Shown piece by piece: positions 1-6,743 of a stretch of 19,292 nt of DNA; the stretch's first letter is position 1; every line of letters begins with the position of its first letter. A program made the translations under genes and the position numbers. Location: the NCBI GenBank assembly GCA_025998295.1, contig BNVT01000014.1, positions 1 through 19,292 on the forward strand. The letters run 5' to 3'. Under the pieces are notes generated by a model. The model saw only the letters and a list, made by a program, of their open reading frames with translations. It was not told where the DNA came from and made no database searches. Source of the DNA: Endomicrobiia bacterium. Its GTDB lineage: Bacteria > Elusimicrobiota > Endomicrobiia > Endomicrobiales > Endomicrobiaceae.

Positions 1-262
1 AGGGCTTGACAGAATGCATACAAACACACTAGTTCCCAAAAAGAGATCAAAGAAACACTCGAGTGACAAAAGAAGATAAAGAGTTAAATAGGGAGATTTC
101 ATCAAAAAGGATTATAGTGGAAAATATCAAAGTATTTGTTAAAAGGTTCAAAATAGTCTCGAGAATAGATAAGTAATAGCAAAAGACGCTTTGGACTGCG
201 ATTTAACTTGGGTTGCAGGTATTTGTATTCTTGAATTTAATACTTAGTTATGCAAGAGGTCT
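1..262 (+). mobile_element. IS5-family insertion sequence, 3' end with right terminal repeat (decayed)
   Basis: This is the C-terminal part of an IS5-family (DDE_Tnp_4 type) transposase, entering from outside the window. The frame starting at base 3 has an early stop near base 39 and then reads TKEDKELNREISSKRIIVEN, followed by a VKRFKI stretch, to a stop at 174-176. A shift to another frame continues with RRFGLRFNL (184-210), and a second shift gives VAGICILEFNT and the natural stop at 245-247. The order ELNREISSKR, then KRFKI, then RRFGLRFNL, then AGI is the usual C-terminus of these transposases. Directly after it, AGTTATGCAAGAGGTCT at 246-262 matches the terminal repeats of the second copy at 4154-4523. 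At least two frameshifts and stops make it non-functional. Family identification is by motif recall. Confidence 0.75.
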
Positions 263-585
263 AATGACCTTATTAGCAGTAATGCCAAAATTACAAAGCT
301 AATTGCAAGAGAAATTGCTGCTTTAGCTTGTATTGCTCCTTTGCGCAAATGAAAGTGGTAAGACTTTCAAAAGGCGTAGAACTTCTCTTGGATGACACTT
401 GTTAAACGAATGCTGTTTATGTGCGCTTTGGTTGCTATTAAATCCAACAATGCCTTAAAAGCCTTCTTTTGAAAAACTAACAAATAACGCTAAACTCAAA
501 AATGCTTGCTATTGTTGCTGTTGTTATGGGCAAATTATTAGTCATTATTAACAATTGTTGTAAAATTGCGTATTCCAAGTTTTGA
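263..585 (+). pseudogene. IS110-family transposase, C-terminal remnant, multiply frameshifted
   Basis: Pieces in three frames reconstruct the Transposase_20 C-terminal domain of an IS110-family transposase. TLLAVMPKL (267-293) is followed, after a shift, by REIAALACIAPLRK (from about 308). Then come ESGKTFKRRRTSLG (from 351), LVKRMLFMCALVAIK, NALKAFF and finally LAIVAVVMGKLLVIINN, ending at a TGA at 583-585. This matches the family's typical order of an IAALAG.AP motif, a GR/RR-rich strand, the LYMAALVA helix, the LKAFYERL helix and the ALVAVMRKLLVI helix. Four or more single-base frameshifts are needed to join it. The N-terminal RuvC-like DEDD domain is absent. The IS5 terminal repeat abuts it at 262/263, so the IS5 copy probably inserted into this gene; the upstream half may lie outside the window. 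Confidence 0.75.
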
Positions 586-610
586 ATTAAATCTCAAAAA
601 TCCAAAGGCT

Positions 611-633
611 TTCCGTATCTGTCAGATATGGAA
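611..633. repeat. Short palindrome in the intergenic region
   Basis: The arms TTCCGTATCTG and CAGATATGGAA are complementary over 11 bp with one G-T pair and a single central base. No T-run follows on either strand, so it is not a convincing terminator, although it lies downstream of the minus-strand barrel reading frame. I see no gene in the surrounding 586-720. Confidence 0.4.
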
Positions 634-720
634 TTCGCTTCGAGTCTAAAACCAGCTGCTTCAAGGGACCTTTTTCATGCGCTTGTCCTGATGTTGCCCT
701 AGTTGCTTGAACTTGTGAAC

Positions 721-1407
721 TTAAAATCTATAAGACACAGAAGCAAAGAAATTCTTGCTGAAACCGTTGTTTTCTTTCATATTTGTCGTTGCATTTCTTT
801 GCCCCTGCAAACTTTTTACAGAATATATTTCACAACCGGCGCCTAGGGAAAAACTTTTTGAAAGCGGAATAGAACATGATGCTTCAAAATCAAATCCTTG
901 CCCAAAAGTAACTATGCCGTTGTAAGATATGGGGAATTTGTTATCTATCATGTGGTGACTAATACCTAAACTACATTCAGTCGCAGGTTCTATTTTGAAT
1001 GCTCTTTCCAAACCAAATATTAAATTTAAACCATTGCGTACTTCGTATCCACTGACAACCTTATAAGACATACCTCTTTTTGTTATGTAAGGAAAAACAT
1101 CAGGAATTCTAAAACCATGAAACTGGAGAGGTTTATCCGTAAACGCAGAGTACGTTGTTGCGCTTAGTAACAAAGATATCCATCCAGCTTTGCTTATTGC
1201 CCCTTTTTTAAAATTATTTTCGCCTCTTTGTTCGAAATGACACCGTATATCAAAAGGATCATCTCCAGATTCTTTTGCATTGTAGTCATACGAAATAGGA
1301 TTCCATCTGTTTTTTAAATACATCGCATAGGAGAACAGACCGGGCTTTTTCTTTTTTGAATAAATATCATCACTGATTTTTTCAGCAAGTTGTACTTGAT
1401 TATTCAT
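721..1407 (-). pseudogene. Beta-barrel outer-membrane half of the frameshifted HExxH gene
   Basis: About 228 residues from the ATG at 1407, or 232 from an upstream GTG at 1419. It has alternating aromatic/hydrophobic strands and ends in SVSYRF followed by the stop. A terminal phenylalanine is the classic insertion signal of outer-membrane beta-barrels. It has no signal peptide of its own, so it could not reach the outer membrane if translated alone. The upstream reading frame on the same strand does have a signal peptide and ends within 4 bp (ATGA overlap). The simplest reading is one ancestral gene of about 405 codons broken by a frameshift near 1404-1420. Alternatives are a sequencing error or true two-cistron coupling through the overlap. 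I cannot assign a named family. Confidence 0.6.
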
Positions 1408-1940
1408 TCCACGGCACACGAGATAATTAAACCATTGTAGGCAGAACTCTCATCCAAAGATTTTCCCAAGCCTTCCATTTGTTCGGGGTTTGTAAGACAT
1501 CCCGCTCTTTTTATGTTAAATAATTCTCCAAGAAAAAATTTAAAAAAGTTTTCATCTTTTTTAAAGCGAGATTTGTCGTAGTCGTAGCAGTTATGTAAAA
1601 GTTGATAATCTAGGCCATAAGATTTTGATCTTAAGCCGTGTCCAGTTTCATGCAGTGCAGTTACAACTTGGTTATCACAATAGAATAATATAACACTAGA
1701 AGCGATTATTTCTGCTGTTGTTCTCTGTTCTTGAACATTTTTAAGGATTCTGTCTGTTGTGTTTATAAACTCTAAGCCAAAATTTACCAACTGTTTATTT
1801 GTGTATTGTCCGTTGAGATATGCTGTGTTAAATGTAATACTGTCTTTTTTTAATGGATTTTTTGATAATTCAACTTCTGTTGCAAAAGATTGAGACACTA
1901 CACCACAACATACTGCAAGTGCAACTGAAAGCTTTTTCAT
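1404..1940 (-). CDS. Secreted HExxH (putative zinc metalloprotease-like) protein, N-terminal part of a broken gene
   Basis: 178 residues from the ATG at 1940, preceded by GAAGGA at good spacing; an in-frame TTG at 1955 is a worse start. Residues 1-20 are a signal peptide (two lysines, a hydrophobic core, SQSFA cleavage site). The motif TALHETGHGLRSKSYG holds H97-E98-x-x-H101, the zinc-binding signature of gluzincin/zincin peptidases; the third ligand is not obvious. A tyrosine/lysine-rich segment and several cysteines follow. The frame ends at 1404 just where a barrel-coding frame begins, so the protein was probably a periplasmic metallopeptidase-like domain fused to an outer-membrane barrel. 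It lies 28 bp downstream of typA on the same strand and may be co-transcribed with it. The enzymatic role is inferred from one motif only. Confidence 0.6.
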   Translation of the reverse strand: MKKLSVALAVCCGVVSQSFATEVELSKNPLKKDSITFNTAYLNGQYTNKQLVNFGLEFINTTDRILKNVQEQRTTAEIIASSVILFYCDNQVVTALHETGHGLRSKSYGLDYQLLHNCYDYDKSRFKKDENFFKFFLGELFNIKRAGCLTNPEQMEGLGKSLDESSAYNGLIISCAVE

Positions 1941-1968
1941 AAGTTTTTCCTTCAAGTTAGCTTAAATT

Positions 1969-3801
1969 TCATTCTTCAGATTCATTTTGCGAAGAACGTT
2001 TTCTTAACAGATGGTTTAAAATCTTTTTTCTTAAACGTATTGAATTTGGAGTAATTTCTACAAGTTCGTCTTGGGCAATATACTCAATAGATTGCTCAAG
2101 ATTCATAAGTCTGGGAGGCGTAAGCATTGCAGCATCATCGGATCCTTTGCTTCTCATATTGCTCAACTTCTTTAACTTACACGGATTTACGACCAAATCG
2201 TTTTCTCTGGAATTTTGTCCTACTATCATTCCTTCATATACTTCAACGCCGGGTTCTACAAAGAGCTGTCCGCCGGTTTGTAAACTATCTAATGCGTAAG
2301 CTGTAGTTTTGCCCTGTTCTTTTGCTATAAAAACTCCGTTTATTCTTAAATCTGCAACGTTGACCTTAGGTAGATAATCATAGAAGCTATGATGCATAAT
2401 TCCCTGCCCACGTGTGTTAGTTAAAAACTCATTTTTAAAACCTATTAAAGCTCTAGAAGGTATTATGTATTCAAGACGTATTCTATTTTCGCCTTCGCTG
2501 ACCATATTTTCAAGCTTTGCAGCCCTTTTGCCGACAAGTTCAAAAACAGCTCCTTGATACTGGCTTTCTATATCTAAAGTAAGAAATTCCGTTGGTTCGT
2601 AAATCTTTCCATCTTTCTCTTTGTATATAACTTCAGGAGCTGAAACTGAAAGCTCAAAACCTTCGCGGCGCATGGTTTCAATTAGAATAGTTAAATGCAA
2701 CTCTCCTCTTCCCGAGGCTTTAAATCTTCCTTCTCCTTCCAAAGTCTCAACTTTTAAGCCAACATTTGTTTGTGCCTCTTTCTCAAGACGTGCTTTTATA
2801 TGTCTACTTGTCAAAAATTTACCTTCGCGTCCTGCAAAAGGTGAGTTATTTACAAGAAAATTCATTGAAACCGTAGGCTCGTCTATAGAAAGTTTTGGTA
2901 GTGGAAGTATATTGTCAATACTGCACACTGTGTCGCCCACTTCTATGCCTTCAAGACCGGCTATGGACACTATATCTCCTGCTTGCGCATTTTCAACTTC
3001 TTGCTTTCCGAGTCCATAAAATTTGTCTATACGCACCGCTTTTGTAATTTTAGGGGAATTTATATTCATATCGTTTACAAGCGCTATGGTCTGACCTTTT
3101 TTTACAACACCATTTAAAATTCTGCCTATGCCTACATTGCCTAAAAAGTTATTATAACCGAGCATTGTTATTTGCATTTGAAGAGGTTTTTCGATATTTG
3201 CTTCCGGTGGCGAAACATGAGATAAAATTGTTATAAAAACAGGTTCTATGTCCATTCCCCTATTTTCCATGGTTGTGCTTGCCCAGCCTTCCCGTCCTGA
3301 AGCATAGAGAATTGGAAAATCAAGTTGTTCGTCTGTTGCACCAAGTTTCATAAACAAATCGAAAACATTATCGACAACAGTGCTTGGAGTCGCATTAGAT
3401 CTGTCCATCTTGTTGATAATAACGATAGGCTTTAATCCCAAGGCAAGAGCCTTCCTTAAAACAAAACGTGTTTGTGGCATGGGACCTTCAACCGCGTCAA
3501 TCATAAGTATTGCACCGTCAACCATTTTTAAAACTCTTTCTACTTCGCTACCAAAATCAGCATGTCCAGGAGTATCTACTATGTTTATGGTGTTTCCTTT
3601 ATAGTTTACAGAAGTACATTTTGCCAAAATAGTTATGCCTCTTTCTCTTTCAAGAGGATTAGAATCCAAAACCATATCCTGAGCTTCATCACTTTTAACG
3701 ATAAACTGTCCTGAAAATTTCAATAGAGAATCAACTATAGTTGTTTTGCCATGGTCTACATGTGCTATGATAGCAACATTTCTTACATCATTTCTTTTCA
3801 T
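1969..3801 (-). CDS. typA: Ribosome-associated translational GTPase TypA/BipA
   Basis: Cytoplasmic GTPase of the EF-G-like translation factor family. It binds the ribosome and assists 50S assembly and adaptation to stress or low temperature in known bacteria. All GTP-binding motifs are visible: AHVDHGKT (13-20), DTPGHADFG (76-84) and NKMD (130-133). They are followed by an EF-Tu domain 2-like region, the EF-G III/V-like domains (SGRGELHLTILIETMRREGF) and the TypA-specific C-terminal domain (ALDSLQTGGQLFVEPG, EYIAQDELVEITPNSIRLRK). From the ATG at 3801 it is 610 residues, against about 607 in E. coli. The frame stays open to a TTG at 3837, but those extra 12 residues do not look like the family. 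The ribosome-binding site is weak (GAGATT directly before the ATG). Confidence 0.95.
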   Translation of the reverse strand: MKRNDVRNVAIIAHVDHGKTTIVDSLLKFSGQFIVKSDEAQDMVLDSNPLERERGITILAKCTSVNYKGNTINIVDTPGHADFGSEVERVLKMVDGAILMIDAVEGPMPQTRFVLRKALALGLKPIVIINKMDRSNATPSTVVDNVFDLFMKLGATDEQLDFPILYASGREGWASTTMENRGMDIEPVFITILSHVSPPEANIEKPLQMQITMLGYNNFLGNVGIGRILNGVVKKGQTIALVNDMNINSPKITKAVRIDKFYGLGKQEVENAQAGDIVSIAGLEGIEVGDTVCSIDNILPLPKLSIDEPTVSMNFLVNNSPFAGREGKFLTSRHIKARLEKEAQTNVGLKVETLEGEGRFKASGRGELHLTILIETMRREGFELSVSAPEVIYKEKDGKIYEPTEFLTLDIESQYQGAVFELVGKRAAKLENMVSEGENRIRLEYIIPSRALIGFKNEFLTNTRGQGIMHHSFYDYLPKVNVADLRINGVFIAKEQGKTTAYALDSLQTGGQLFVEPGVEVYEGMIVGQNSRENDLVVNPCKLKKLSNMRSKGSDDAAMLTPPRLMNLEQSIEYIAQDELVEITPNSIRLRKKILNHLLRKRSSQNESEE

Positions 3802-3837
3802 AATCTCATTTAAAATTCGAACCTTTAAGCAGGTCAA

Positions 3838-4153
3838 AATTCTATAGTCCTTTTTTATAAATTTTTCGCATTAGATTTTTCCAAACTATCACTTGTGCCC
3901 GGTGTTGCCTTGCGGCAAGCTGACGATTCAAAAGACATTTGATGGTAAACTAAAAAAGAACCGACAAAGCAATCCAGAGTTGTTAATGTTGAAATCTCTA
4001 TCGTCAAAGTCTCTAGCTGCTACGACTTGTAAAACGTCGTAAGTCTAGCAAAGATAAACAAAAAGGCAAGATTTCAAATCATGAGTTTGGAAAAATATCT
4101 ATACTATGGCTGCACCACATTCTATCATTTCTTTTGGACTTTTTAAAGACATC
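3838..4153. other. Intergenic region without an intact gene
   Basis: I see no credible gene here. It holds a copy of a dispersed repeat (3944-3984), a small hairpin-forming TTGCC/GGCAA pair at 3906-3919, and an inverted repeat around 4018-4050 (GCTACGACTT against AAGTCTAGC with one bulged base). Short open frames on the minus strand are not protein-like. With the neighbouring IS remnants it makes a decayed block of over 1 kb between typA and queF. Confidence 0.5.
3944..3984 (+). repeat. Dispersed repeat, copy A
   Basis: This segment, with core AAGAACCGACAAAGCAA, recurs in inverted orientation at 9483-9526 in the ftsQ-ftsA gap with only a few differences. Both copies also have a nearby GTTGCCTTG, separated by about 28 extra bases in this copy, so the two probably derive from one longer element. 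No coding capacity is seen. It may be a non-autonomous or relic intergenic element. Confidence 0.65.
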
Positions 4154-4523
4154 AGATCTCCCGCATAACTCTCCCGCATAACTTAAGTATTAAACTTTAG
4201 AATTACAAATACCTGCAACTTGGAGTTAAATCGCAATCCAAAGCGTCTTCTGCTATTACTTATCTATTCTGTTAGACTATTTTGAACCTTTTAACAAATT
4301 GTTTCTTAAGGGACATTTTGCCTAAGTCCTCTTAAATCCTGTATCTGCTTTGCTCCCACTCCTTGCCCTATCTTTTCTTCTCTCCTTGCTATCCTTTGTT
4401 TTATCAAATGTTCCTTTCTTTACTCCCATTAATACTAAATCCATTACATCTGACCTAACTGCTTTCTTTTTTGTTTCATAGTACTTCTATTGTACTTTTA
4501 TGTGTTAGTTATGCAAGAGGTCT
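4154..4523 (-). mobile_element. Internally deleted IS5-family element with both terminal repeats
   Basis: The ends are AGTTATGCAAGAGGTCT at 4507-4523 and AGATCTCCCGCATAACT at 4154-4170, inverted repeats differing at three of 17 positions. Reading the minus strand inward from 4523, an open frame (4486-4325) starts KYYETKKK and contains LMGVKKGTFDK, like the N-terminal region of IS5-family transposases. The sequence then jumps to the transposase C-terminus (4302 to about 4195: VKRFK, RRFGLRFN), which matches 133-246 of this window at most positions. The middle of the transposase, including the DDE catalytic region, is missing. It therefore cannot encode an active enzyme but retains both ends, as a MITE-like derivative would. 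No clean target duplication is visible. Confidence 0.7.
4158..4183. repeat. 13-bp perfect tandem duplication inside the IS end
   Basis: CTCCCGCATAACT occurs twice head-to-tail at 4158-4170 and 4171-4183. The unit covers most of the terminal inverted repeat of the deleted IS5 element, so its end is duplicated. The copies are identical, suggesting a recent slippage or aborted transposition event. Confidence 0.8.
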
Positions 4524-4534
4524 ATTATTAAAGT

Positions 4535-4795
4535 AAAGTTTTTTAGATCAGCAAATGAACCTCAGCGCAGCTTGCTCTGTGCGGTATCAGCAGTGAAAAT
4601 TGAAGAGCTGTGATTGTTCTTGTCCAAACTCTATTGTTTGTAGCGTTATTAAATTTCTTTTGTTATTCAAATTAGGCTATTACAACGCTCTAAATTCCAA
4701 ATATAGCTTTTCTATGCTTTATGGGCGTTACAAAATGACAGTGTATCTTATATGTACTATGCTGTCCTTCTTTTTGAGCGTTTCCATAGCCTAAT
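4535..4795 (-). pseudogene. Probable IS200/IS605-like TnpA (Y1 transposase) remnant
   Basis: On the minus strand one frame reads EGQHSTYKIHCHFVTPIKHR and then KAIFG up to a stop (codon at 4690-4692). This resembles the N-terminal region of IS200/IS605 TnpA, where H-S-x-Y-x-I/L-x-x-H-x-V-x-x-x-K-Y-R is typical. Further along, IEFGQEQS and then, in a shifted frame, FSLLIPHRASCAEV resemble the E-FG-E-x-D-H-V-H-F-L-I segment and what follows. The HUH histidine pair is not preserved in one frame, there are several stops, and the catalytic tyrosine region is absent. The opposite-strand 64-codon open frame (4600-4794) is treated as a shadow of this remnant. Confidence 0.45.
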
Positions 4796-4937
4796 TCTAC
4801 TACTTTAAGCGGTTTGTGCCACGGCTTGCTTGCGGGGCAACAGTTTAGCAATTAATTTACTATGGCCCATTGAATCTGCTTAAATCTAAGACCGGTCACC
4901 TCAAAAAAAACTTTTTCCATACGTAAGGACATTTTTC

Positions 4938-4967
4938 TTGTGTGAAAATTTACGAAAATGCTAAAAT
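4938..4967 (+). promoter_or_regulatory. Predicted sigma-70 promoter (extended -10) for queF and the mur/fts genes
   Basis: TTGTGT at 4938-4943, an 18-bp spacer and TAAAAT at 4962-4967 with an upstream TGC that makes an extended -10. The predicted transcript would start about 20 bases before the strong AGGAGG ribosome-binding site of queF (4985-4990). No other promoter this good is visible until the ftsQ-ftsA gap, so it could drive queF through ftsQ. Confidence 0.6.
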
Positions 4968-4995
4968 ATGCAAAGTAGAGGTTTAGGAGGCTTAT

Positions 4996-5382
4996 ATGGA
5001 TAGTAAATTACCTGTTTTTGAGAAAGTTACACCATCATTACTTGAAGCAATGCCTTACGAATATATAGGCAAAGACATAAATGTTTGTATTGAAACAGAA
5101 GACTTCACTTGTCTTTGTCCTTGGACGGGACTTCCTGATTTTGCATATATCGTTCTAAATTATACTCCTGATAACAAAGTAGTAGAGCTAAAATCTTTAA
5201 AGTTGTATTTGCAGTCTTATAGAATGGTAGGAATGGTGCACGAAAGCGTTGTAAATAGTATTCTCAATGATTTAGTTAAAATTGTGCGGCCTAAAGAAAT
5301 GTCTATAGATATTGAATTCAGAGTACGCGGCGGGATTACCACAACCGTAAGCGCGCAATACTTCAAAAAACGAAAGGATTAA
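4996..5382 (+). CDS. queF: NADPH-dependent 7-cyano-7-deazaguanine (preQ0) reductase QueF
   Basis: Reduces the nitrile of preQ0 to the amine preQ1 with NADPH, in the queuosine tRNA-modification pathway in the cytoplasm. 128 residues fits the short, unimodular type I (YkvM-like) enzymes. The catalytic cysteine is C41 in DFTCLCPWTGLPDFA, with the acid D48 in the same motif. The family signature E-x-K-S-x-K-L-Y is ELKSLKLY at 64-71, followed by VHE (81-83), which holds the substrate-binding glutamate. RVRGGI near the end is also typical. The start has a perfect AGGAGG five bases upstream. It is followed by murC after 8 bp, an unusual companion, so queuosine synthesis and cell-wall synthesis probably share a transcript here. 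Confidence 0.93.
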   Translation: MDSKLPVFEKVTPSLLEAMPYEYIGKDINVCIETEDFTCLCPWTGLPDFAYIVLNYTPDNKVVELKSLKLYLQSYRMVGMVHESVVNSILNDLVKIVRPKEMSIDIEFRVRGGITTTVSAQYFKKRKD

Positions 5383-5390
5383 ATAAAGAA

Positions 5391-6743
5391 ATGTTTCGAA
5401 AAAATCAAAATATACATTTTGTGGGTGTTGGCGGGGCAGGAATGTCTGCAATAGCTGAAGTGCTAATAAATTTAGGATACGCTGTTTCAGGCTCTGATTT
5501 AAAAAAGACGGATGTTACAGATCACCTTAAAAATATAGGAGCAAAAATTTATATTGGACATAATGCGAAAAATATAAAGTCTGCCGATTTGATTGTAACT
5601 TCAGCAGCTGTGAGCAAACGTAATCATGAAGTCGTTGCTGCGCTAAATAATAAAATTCCCGTCATACCACGCATGGAAATGCTTGCGGAACTTGCGAGAT
5701 TAAAATATGCCGTAACAATATCGGGTACTCACGGTAAAACAACAACAACATCTCTTACTTCTCTTGTTTTAGATGAAGGCGGTCTTGATCCGACAATTGT
5801 TATTGGCGGCAGATTGAAAAATCTTAAAACCAGTGCAAGACTTGGCAAAGGGGATTATATCGTAATTGAAGCAGATGAGTCAGACGGTTCATTTTTAAAA
5901 CTTTCGCCGGCTATTGCTGTCGTAACGAATATAGATAACGATCATTTAGGCTATTATGGCAATATGGAAAATCTTAAAGAAGCTTTTGTTAAACATATTA
6001 ACTGTATTCCGTTTTACGGGGTTGCAGTAGTTTGTTCTGATGACGAAGCTGTAAAAGAAATAATTCCTAAGATTACAAGAAAATATGTTACCTACGGTTT
6101 TACCGGAAAACCTGATATTAAAGCTTCAGACATAAAAGTACTGAAAGATTGTATAAGTTTTAATGTTGTCTATATGGGAAAAAAGACCGGGAACGTTTGT
6201 ATCAGAACTCCCGGCAAACACAATATATTGAATTCTCTTGCAGCTATAGGAGTGGGTTTGTGGCTTAACATACCGTTTAGTTTAGTTGCGCAGGCAATAA
6301 ATAAATTTGACGGTGTCGGCAGACGTCTTGAGATAAAAGGTGATAAGAACGGTATTACCGTTATTGATGATTATGGTCATCATCCTACTGAAATCGACAT
6401 AACTTTAAAAGCAATAAAACATTTTTGGCCTAAACGCAGGTTGATTGTTTTGTTTCAGCCTCACAGATACACAAGGACAAATAATCTTTTTAACGAGTTT
6501 GGCAAGAGTTTTCCAGACGCGGATATTGTTAAAGTTTTAAATATTTATCCTGCTGGAGAAAAACCGATAAAAGGTGTAACTTCCGATTTGATATTGAAGA
6601 GCCTTAAGAATAATAAATGTAACGCTGAAAAATTCTATGATTTAGCAAAATTTTCAAAAACGCTTTTGCCAGGAGACATAGTGTTAACTTTAGGTGCGGG
6701 AGACGTTTGGAAAAAAGGGGAAAAGTTATTGACCCTAATTTGA
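5391..6743 (+). CDS. murC: UDP-N-acetylmuramate--L-alanine ligase MurC
   Basis: Cytoplasmic ATP-dependent ligase adding L-alanine to UDP-MurNAc, the first amino acid of the peptidoglycan stem peptide. 450 residues is the usual family length. It has an N-terminal Rossmann-like UDP-binding motif (GVGGAGMSAIAEVL, 11-24), the Mur-ligase P-loop SGTHGKTTTT (111-120), EADESDGSFL (160-169), the central-domain motif VTNIDNDHLGYYG, and the C-terminal domain motifs DDYGHHPTEI and FQPHRYTRT. All expected catalytic positions appear intact. It starts 8 bp after queF and its 3' end overlaps the murB open frame, consistent with translational coupling. Its known error, use of L-serine or glycine, is corrected by PgeF, encoded further down this cluster. 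Confidence 0.96.
   Translation: MFRKNQNIHFVGVGGAGMSAIAEVLINLGYAVSGSDLKKTDVTDHLKNIGAKIYIGHNAKNIKSADLIVTSAAVSKRNHEVVAALNNKIPVIPRMEMLAELARLKYAVTISGTHGKTTTTSLTSLVLDEGGLDPTIVIGGRLKNLKTSARLGKGDYIVIEADESDGSFLKLSPAIAVVTNIDNDHLGYYGNMENLKEAFVKHINCIPFYGVAVVCSDDEAVKEIIPKITRKYVTYGFTGKPDIKASDIKVLKDCISFNVVYMGKKTGNVCIRTPGKHNILNSLAAIGVGLWLNIPFSLVAQAINKFDGVGRRLEIKGDKNGITVIDDYGHHPTEIDITLKAIKHFWPKRRLIVLFQPHRYTRTNNLFNEFGKSFPDADIVKVLNIYPAGEKPIKGVTSDLILKSLKNNKCNAEKFYDLAKFSKTLLPGDIVLTLGAGDVWKKGEKLLTLI

Noticed and set aside
129..230. N-terminus of the IS110 transposase (a RID...KDALDCD pattern resembles the GIDVSKDTLDV motif)
   Set aside because: The same bases read in other frames give VKRFKI and RRFGLRFNL, continuous with TKEDKELNREISSKR upstream, a much better match to the IS5-family C-terminus that is also followed by a terminal repeat.
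2621..3019. 132-residue plus-strand ORF inside typA
   Set aside because: It is wholly antisense to the well-conserved TypA coding region and is serine/proline rich, as expected of a shadow frame.
3807..3835. TTGACC / TTTAAA promoter for typA on the minus strand
   Set aside because: The spacing is fine, but the -10 would lie only a few bases from the ATG, leaving no leader or ribosome-binding site.
3841..3945. Minus-strand mini-ORF starting MSFESSACRKATPGTS upstream of typA
   Set aside because: It overlaps the dispersed repeat region, has no ribosome-binding site, and its sequence comes from the hairpin-forming repeat rather than a protein-like pattern.
4600..4794. 64-residue hydrophobic ORF on the plus strand
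   Set aside because: It needs a TTG start, has no ribosome-binding site, and lies opposite a frame resembling an IS200/IS605 transposase.
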